Shown: piece after piece, positions 15,463-19,720 of the stretch
Layout of the letters: each line of letters starts with the position of its first letter
Position numbering within the stretch: the first letter of the stretch is position 1
Assembly: GCA_964544765.1 (NCBI GenBank)
Contig: CAZJDM010000084.1
Coordinates: forward strand, 1 to 19,720
Length of the DNA: 19,720 nt
Reading direction: 5' to 3'
Origin: CAZJDM01 sp964544765
GTDB lineage: Bacteria; Bdellovibrionota_B; Oligoflexia; CAYFLR01
The notes under the pieces: model-generated
Seen by the model: the letters and a program-made list of their open reading frames with translations, nothing else
Databases searched by the model: none
What the model was told of the DNA's origin: nothing
Program-made: the position numbers and the translations under genes

Positions 15463-18400
15463 ATGGATATGGTGAATTAGGAGGAGAAGATAAACCGGAG
15501 GGTTGCGATATTAGACAAATTGTGCTTGATTTTTTTGGAGAAATAAAGACTTCCTCCTTGCCAAGTCCTGTTTTGATCACAGGTGAGATTATTTCAATTG
15601 CGGCAGGAGATAGTTACACTATGGTAGTTAAGTCAGATGGAACTGTCTGGGGATGGGGAAATAATTTTTACGGCAAACTTGGTGACGGGACTAATTCTGT
15701 TTCATGTACACCTATTCAAGTTGTAGGAATAAACGATGTGGTAACTGTAACAGCAGGTGATAATCATACTGTAGTACTTAAAAAAGATGGAACCATTTGG
15801 GCATGGGGTAATAATGAATATGGACAACTTGGCAATGGCTCAACGGATCATTCCTCTATTCCAACCCAAGTAAACGGCATAAGCAATGTGATCAGCATCT
15901 CTGCCGGTAGCGATTATACAGTTGTATTAAAGGAGGATGGTACCGTTTGGTCATGGGGTAGTAATTCTAGAGATCAACTCGGACATGGTCCTGATAGTGA
16001 AGGCACAACCTATATCCCAACACAAATACATGGCCCAGCGGATGAGGGATTTTTAAATCTAAGAGGTTTTAAGGAAGAGATCGAAACTACCTTTAAAGCA
16101 AAAGAAGACTTAACCTTTCTTATCGATACAGCAGTGCATTCTAACGTTTTGTATACCTGGAATTTTGGTGATGGGGCAACTTCATCATTCACAGGAGAAG
16201 AGGAAGTTAAACATCGCTATAATGCCAAAGGTACTTATAATGTGACTTTGACCTTTTTAGAAAATGGTTTTAGTCGCCAAATAACCTATACTTTAGATGT
16301 GGCAAAGGCCGAATTTTCTATCAATGGATCGCTAACAGGTATAAAAGATAACGATAGTATCACCGTACAAATTCATTCGGAATCTACTCACATAACTAGA
16401 ACAGTGACGGTAAGCGGCAACGATGAAGACAATGTACCATTTGCCTTTGAAAATATTATAGAAGCTGATGATTATATTATCTGGGTATGGGGTGAAAACT
16501 ATATTCCCGGTTATTATTCAGAAAGATATGAATACAGACTAGCTAACCTTCGCCCTATTAATGAGGCTACAAAAATCAATTTAACAAATGGAAATATCAA
16601 TAATGTCAATATAAAGCTAATTGCAGTAGAGGATCAATGTTCTTTAGATGTAGATCTTAATGAGAAAATTGATGCTCTTTCTGATGGAATAATTATTCAC
16701 CGATACCTTTCTGGTCAAACAAGAGATAGCCTCATTGAGATGGCTATAGATTTAGATGCCACTAGAACGTCTTCAGAAGAAATTATCAACTCTTTACAAA
16801 GTGATCATTGTCAAGTGGCCTTTGATATCAATGGCGATGGGAATGTGGATGCTTCTCATGACGGCATCCTAATGATGAGATATTTTAATGGTTTTAGGGG
16901 AAATTATCTAACCGATGGTCTGATTACTCCTGGATCATCTCGTTCGACAACAGAGACAATTATTTCGCACCTTGATTATCACATGACAAACTCTTTACCT
17001 GATGGATGGATTTCGGAAACGGTAAGGTTAGGTAGCAAAAAATTAGAAACCTTTCATAAAAAGGTCTATCCAATAATTACTGAGAGTACAGAGGCATTTT
17101 CAACTCAAGAGGTTATGAGAAAAGTACGCGATGTGCTAAGAGATAATATTGAACATTTCGATGGTAGAGTATTAGAGCATGAAGACGAGATGACTTTTTC
17201 ATTGATTAACGATGAGGCTAAAACAGAGCTTGTTTACTCACCATTAAGCTTTAGAAGTCTTGAGGAGCTTATCGATGAAGAGATGGGAGAAGGAACTTAT
17301 CAAAGTTTAATTAATAAGGAAGATAGTTCTTCTTCTCAAGAGACTCCATTAAATGAAAAAGTAAGGCATGATCTTGTTTATTTTTCTGGACATGGAGGAA
17401 CATCAATTAGTGGTAAAAACAAGAAAATTTCAACCAGTATTTCAACCAATCTGGAGAAAACTGATTATATGGAGACAAGATTACCCGGTATGAGTTTTCT
17501 GCTCTTTAGTGTTAATAAGGAAGGAAAATATGTACTCAATATAAATGCGGAATTAGTAAGAAAATATGTCAAAATTAAGCCTGGAGCAGTGATCTATTTT
17601 AATGGATGTTCAACATTGAGAGGCAATGATCTGGCCAACGCTATCCTTAGTAAAAAAGCCGCTATTTATATAGGTAATTCGAGGACAGTCTTTGGACCAT
17701 TAGTTACCTCCTCTGCAGTAAGGATAATTCGAGATCTCAGCAATGGCATCACAATAAGTGAAATCGTAAAGGCAACTGATCGCACTAGCTTTTCATGGCC
17801 ATTCCCTTTTTATAGTACAATCGAATTTCGTGGTGAGGGTAACTCTACATTAGGAGAACTTGGCCCTCATGAAATGTCTACCAATATTGGATATCCCTAC
17901 AATTCTATCGACAAGGATCCTAAATTCAGTCAAGATAGTAGTACCTCCGAGGAAGTTCGCGGGTTAAATGAAAAGTCATCAACATCGACTTCGGTATCAT
18001 CTCAAACAACAGATCAAAATATAAAATTAAAGGCATCAATTCATTCGGATTGGGCGGAGGCTCCTACAGTTAGTGCAGAAATCATGGATACCATTACCAT
18101 ATATGGTGGTGGAAAAGAAGATGCACGTGATTCAATAAACCATACTGAAATTAAAGTGTTCTTTGATGTCAAAGTCAGTGTAAGCATCAACGCTAATTAC
18201 TACAACAGAGAATCAAATACAATATACTATTATTACCCTAGTTCTGAGATAACTCTCGAATCTTCGACGGGAAAATCATTTAATGGCGTGCCACAATGTG
18301 GGGATTACTGGAGAATAGATTATAGTTCAAACCAACATGAGTTGGAGCAATTTACGGAAGAGATGCCGTCTTCTCCTGAGCAAAGTCTTAATAATTGCGC

Positions 18401-18599
18401 AATAACATATCCTCTCGATAATGGAAGGGCAAACTTTACCCTAAAATTAAAGATGTATAACACTAACAATACAAATTCAAACATAACTATTTCAATTAAG
18501 AGGGTTGAATTTGAAGATGGAAGAGCCATTGGGGTGGACGGACATAAAGCAAAATTTGCTTCAGGAACTACTCTTTTGCTAGCACCAACAGTATATTAA
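15420..18599 (+). CDS. RCC1-PKD-dockerin-like protein with clan CD peptidase-like domain
   Basis: This is the long part of the same disrupted gene, 1059 codons from a GTG with no ribosome binding site. The GTG is only the first usable start after the frameshift. Domains in order: four RCC1 units (1-205; signatures like AGDNHTVVLKKDGTIWAWG); PKD domain (220-293, YTWNFGDG); a beta domain opening SINGSLTGI (297-400); two dockerin/EF-hand-like calcium-binding repeats (405-522; Asp410 in DVDLNEKID, Asp469 in DINGDGNVD, each followed by DGI and an RY helix); a clan CD caspase/gingipain/CHAT-like domain (about 530-790) with VYFSGHGG (His658) and VIYFNGCST (Cys730); a Ser/Thr-rich linker; and an unknown beta-rich C-terminus (855-1059). 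Intact versions would be secreted or surface proteins. Peptidase activity is inference. The gene may be decaying, yet this frame is fully open. A damaged transposase lies downstream. Confidence 0.75.
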   Translation: MALSSDGALWSWGMNGYGELGGEDKPEGCDIRQIVLDFFGEIKTSSLPSPVLITGEIISIAAGDSYTMVVKSDGTVWGWGNNFYGKLGDGTNSVSCTPIQVVGINDVVTVTAGDNHTVVLKKDGTIWAWGNNEYGQLGNGSTDHSSIPTQVNGISNVISISAGSDYTVVLKEDGTVWSWGSNSRDQLGHGPDSEGTTYIPTQIHGPADEGFLNLRGFKEEIETTFKAKEDLTFLIDTAVHSNVLYTWNFGDGATSSFTGEEEVKHRYNAKGTYNVTLTFLENGFSRQITYTLDVAKAEFSINGSLTGIKDNDSITVQIHSESTHITRTVTVSGNDEDNVPFAFENIIEADDYIIWVWGENYIPGYYSERYEYRLANLRPINEATKINLTNGNINNVNIKLIAVEDQCSLDVDLNEKIDALSDGIIIHRYLSGQTRDSLIEMAIDLDATRTSSEEIINSLQSDHCQVAFDINGDGNVDASHDGILMMRYFNGFRGNYLTDGLITPGSSRSTTETIISHLDYHMTNSLPDGWISETVRLGSKKLETFHKKVYPIITESTEAFSTQEVMRKVRDVLRDNIEHFDGRVLEHEDEMTFSLINDEAKTELVYSPLSFRSLEELIDEEMGEGTYQSLINKEDSSSSQETPLNEKVRHDLVYFSGHGGTSISGKNKKISTSISTNLEKTDYMETRLPGMSFLLFSVNKEGKYVLNINAELVRKYVKIKPGAVIYFNGCSTLRGNDLANAILSKKAAIYIGNSRTVFGPLVTSSAVRIIRDLSNGITISEIVKATDRTSFSWPFPFYSTIEFRGEGNSTLGELGPHEMSTNIGYPYNSIDKDPKFSQDSSTSEEVRGLNEKSSTSTSVSSQTTDQNIKLKASIHSDWAEAPTVSAEIMDTITIYGGGKEDARDSINHTEIKVFFDVKVSVSINANYYNRESNTIYYYYPSSEITLESSTGKSFNGVPQCGDYWRIDYSSNQHELEQFTEEMPSSPEQSLNNCAITYPLDNGRANFTLKLKMYNTNNTNSNITISIKRVEFEDGRAIGVDGHKAKFASGTTLLLAPTVY

Positions 18600-18770
18600 C
18601 ATCGCCGGCACTTTTTGACAAATTACGCAACTTCCTCATCAGCCCTTGCTGAAACTTTTCTCTAATCCTACTACCAGTTGAAATATTGGAACTCGTATTT
18701 TCGCTTCCATCATATAACATATCAATATTATAGTGTATATTTGATGTTTTTTGTAACTAGTATTCCGTGA

Positions 18771-18830
18771 TCAGTATAGGCCGTTATCTGTAATCCGGGC
18801 CAGGTCCTGAACCGGGCTACAGGATACTGA
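18771..18830. repeat. Nested inverted repeat, about 60 bases
   Basis: The outer arms are TCAGTAT (18771-18777) and ATACTGA (18824-18830). Inside are CTGTA/TACAG (18788-18792 and 18818-18822), CCGG/CCGG (18795-18798 and 18812-18815) and CAGG-t-CCTG (18801-18809). Together they make one long hairpin with a 10-base bulge on the left. The GC-rich core stands out from its surroundings. Confidence 0.65.
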
Positions 18831-18944
18831 CAACAGCTTACACTGGTTGCCTTCTTAAGATTGATTCTAAATCATCCTACTGCGCGTTTTTTACAGTAGT
18901 GCGGAGTTTTTTCACTTTAAGAGGGTCTGACGAATCATCAAAAA

Positions 18945-18990
18945 TCCGTGTTAAAATTATAAGCTGTTACAAACGATAACAACACGGAGG
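18945..18990 (+). promoter_or_regulatory. Leader inverted repeat overlapping transposase ribosome binding site
   Basis: TCCGTGTT (18945-18952) is the exact complement of AACACGGA (18981-18988), with an inner GTTA/TAAC hairpin (18966-18969 and 18977-18980). The right arm shares three bases (GGA) with the Shine-Dalgarno GGAGG (18986-18990), which lies six bases before the ATG at 18997. If transcribed, the fold could block ribosome access, as leader structures do in some insertion sequences. This role is inference. Confidence 0.45.
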
Positions 18991-19055
18991 TTCAATATGC
19001 CTAATCAGACCCATAACAATCTTTTTAGCCAATTTACTGCTTACAGCAAAAAGTA

Positions 19056-19062
19056 TTTTTTC
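19056..19062 (+). other. Slippery heptamer T TTT TTC between transposase frames
   Basis: In the frame of the ATG at 18997 the codons are TAT TTT TTC TTC, so the seven bases 19056-19062 read T TTT TTC, a canonical X XXY YYZ -1 frameshift site. A -1 slip enters exactly the long downstream frame (next codon CTT at 19062). It may be programmed frameshifting or a simple homopolymer mutation. Confidence 0.4.
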
Positions 19063-19651
19063 TTCCAGATCTTATTACTGAAATTCAAGGGAAACGAAAG
19101 GGAAAACAAAAATATGATGAGTTGGCGCTAATCACCTTTTATGAAACATATCACAGATTAGTGATTATTTGTCTGATAACCAATCGTGGTCCAATGCCTT
19201 TTCAATGTGCGTTTCAAGAGAGTGATGGTTATAAAAAATATGGCAAATGGCTAAAATCAGGATCAATAGAAAATAACCTACTCCATAATGAAATAGATGG
19301 TGAGAAAATCAAACAAAAAGGAGAATTGACAGTGTTACATTATCTACTTGATGAACTTTATGATGAGTTTGGTGGGCGATTACCCTATGATGTACTGATA
19401 GGAGATGGTCTTTATGACAAAGCACCTGTGATTGATAAGGTTGAGAAGTACGGAGCATCTCTTATAGCAGTTCATAAGAATAAATCAAGAATACTTCATG
19501 AGCAAGCCAAAGAGGACTTTACAACATGTAAACCATTTTTTGTTTGGACAGAAGACCAAAAGAATTACCAAAGCTGGCACAAGACATATGAAGATCCAAA
19601 TAGAGAAGAATCAAAAAAAGTTCGGATAGTCAGAGTAATAAGAGAACTAAG

Positions 19652-19672
19652 CGCCCTTCGGGCGGACTTTTT
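19652..19672 (+). terminator. GC hairpin plus T-run, terminator-like
   Basis: CGCCC (19652-19656), loop TTC, GGGCG (19660-19664), then GAC and five T (19668-19672). It looks like a compact intrinsic terminator, unusual in GC for this window. It lies just inside the open transposase frame, which supports the idea that the frame has run into foreign sequence here. Confidence 0.4.
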
Positions 19673-19720
19673 GGTAGTGTAAATAATTCTGTGTATGATT
19701 GAAATTTCCTTAGATTAAGT

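Larger units (their letters stand above)
18600..18996. other. 397-bp non-coding region rich in inverted repeats
   Basis: No supported gene lies between the protease-like gene and the transposase remnant. It contains a nested inverted repeat of locally higher GC (18771-18830). Next comes a CTACTG/CAGTAG hairpin with a T-rich loop and a following T run (about 18875-18912), which could be a terminator or an insertion-sequence end. Last is the leader inverted repeat at 18945-18988. Abrupt changes in composition suggest stitched pieces of mobile DNA. Confidence 0.6.
18997..19682 (+). pseudogene. Damaged DDE transposase of an insertion sequence
   Basis: The ATG at 18997 has an excellent ribosome binding site (GGAGG, six bases) but its frame ends after 44 codons (TAA at 19129). 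From 19062 the frame one base back reads LPDLITEIQGKRKGKQKYDE and runs to the TAA at 19680. It includes YHRLVIICLI, FQESDGYKKYGKWL, KQKGELTVLHYLLDEL and IGDGLYDKAPVIDKVEKYGA, the last resembling the second-Asp block (GD-GLY) of DDE transposases. The joined product would be about 228 residues, roughly half the usual length. No first catalytic Asp block is visible, and the jump from ITFYET to YHRLVI suggests an internal deletion. The end (LSALRADFLVV) appears to be read from unrelated sequence, so the 3' part is also lost. The exact family is not assigned. Confidence 0.75.

Noticed and set aside
18568..18760. Minus-strand open frame of about 60 codons (contains RIREKFQQGLMRKLRNLSK and stops at 18568)
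   Set aside because: It has no ribosome binding site, overlaps the 3' end of the large plus-strand gene, and shows no family signature. It might be a fragment of an older gene, but I cannot support it.
18771..18830. Integron attC site
   Set aside because: The folded shape with a one-sided bulge is reminiscent, but the RYYYAAC/GTTRRRY core sites are not seen at the ends and no integrase is present.
1..19720. CRISPR array, tRNA or rRNA genes
   Set aside because: I saw no regularly spaced repeats of 25-40 bases with unique spacers, and no cloverleaf or rRNA-like sequence, when reading both strands by eye.

Overview
The window is a low-GC stretch (roughly one third G+C by eye) of a Gram-negative bacterial chromosome. 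Evidence for an outer membrane is strong: two lipoprotein signal peptides, several Sec signal peptides, and a small predicted outer-membrane beta-barrel ending in Phe-Phe. The abundance of TPR proteins next to a small beta-barrel, the STAS-plus-zinc-ribbon protein and the low GC suggest a Bdellovibrionota, Myxococcota or other former 'Deltaproteobacteria' lineage. This is inference from gene style, not a taxonomic result.

Region 1 (1-2064, minus strand) is a housekeeping block, accA - cmk - rpsA (rpsA cut by the window edge), for fatty-acid precursor synthesis, CMP/dCMP phosphorylation and ribosomal protein S1. Region 2 (2194-4293, plus) starts from a near-consensus sigma70-type promoter. It encodes a 580-residue exported protein with a beta-rich C-terminus and a 91-residue membrane protein with a strong ribosome binding site. 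Their 3' end overlaps tail-to-tail with a minus-strand, acidic 646-residue lipoprotein (4280-6220) that carries a duplicated four-cysteine motif at its C-terminus. A 410-bp AT-rich divergent region separates this from an unknown exported protein (6631-7422).

Region 3 (7595-14614, minus) looks like one envelope operon. It reads from 14614 down: outer-membrane beta-barrel, TPR lipoprotein, exported TPR protein, large membrane-anchored TPR protein, then a STAS-like/zinc-ribbon protein 104 bp further on. The composition recalls the outer-membrane and periplasmic (TPR plus beta-barrel) parts of the myxobacterial Glt gliding complex, but homology is not proven here. A seven-unit 9-bp repeat lies across the stop/start junction of the two largest genes.

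Region 4 (14869-19720, plus) is an accessory, decaying region. A large repeat protein is split by a frameshift at 15393-15419 and lacks an N-terminal signal. Its long 3' part carries RCC1 repeats, a PKD domain, a tandem dockerin/EF-hand-like calcium-binding domain and a clan CD (caspase/gingipain/CHAT-like) peptidase-like domain with a visible His/Cys pair. It is followed by about 400 bp of non-coding DNA rich in inverted repeats, then a damaged DDE transposase. The two transposase frames are linked by a perfect U UUU UUC slippery heptamer, and its start is preceded by an inverted repeat that could hide the ribosome binding site. The most unusual items are the RCC1-PKD-dockerin-like-protease fusion and the TPR/beta-barrel operon with its repeat-derived start codons.
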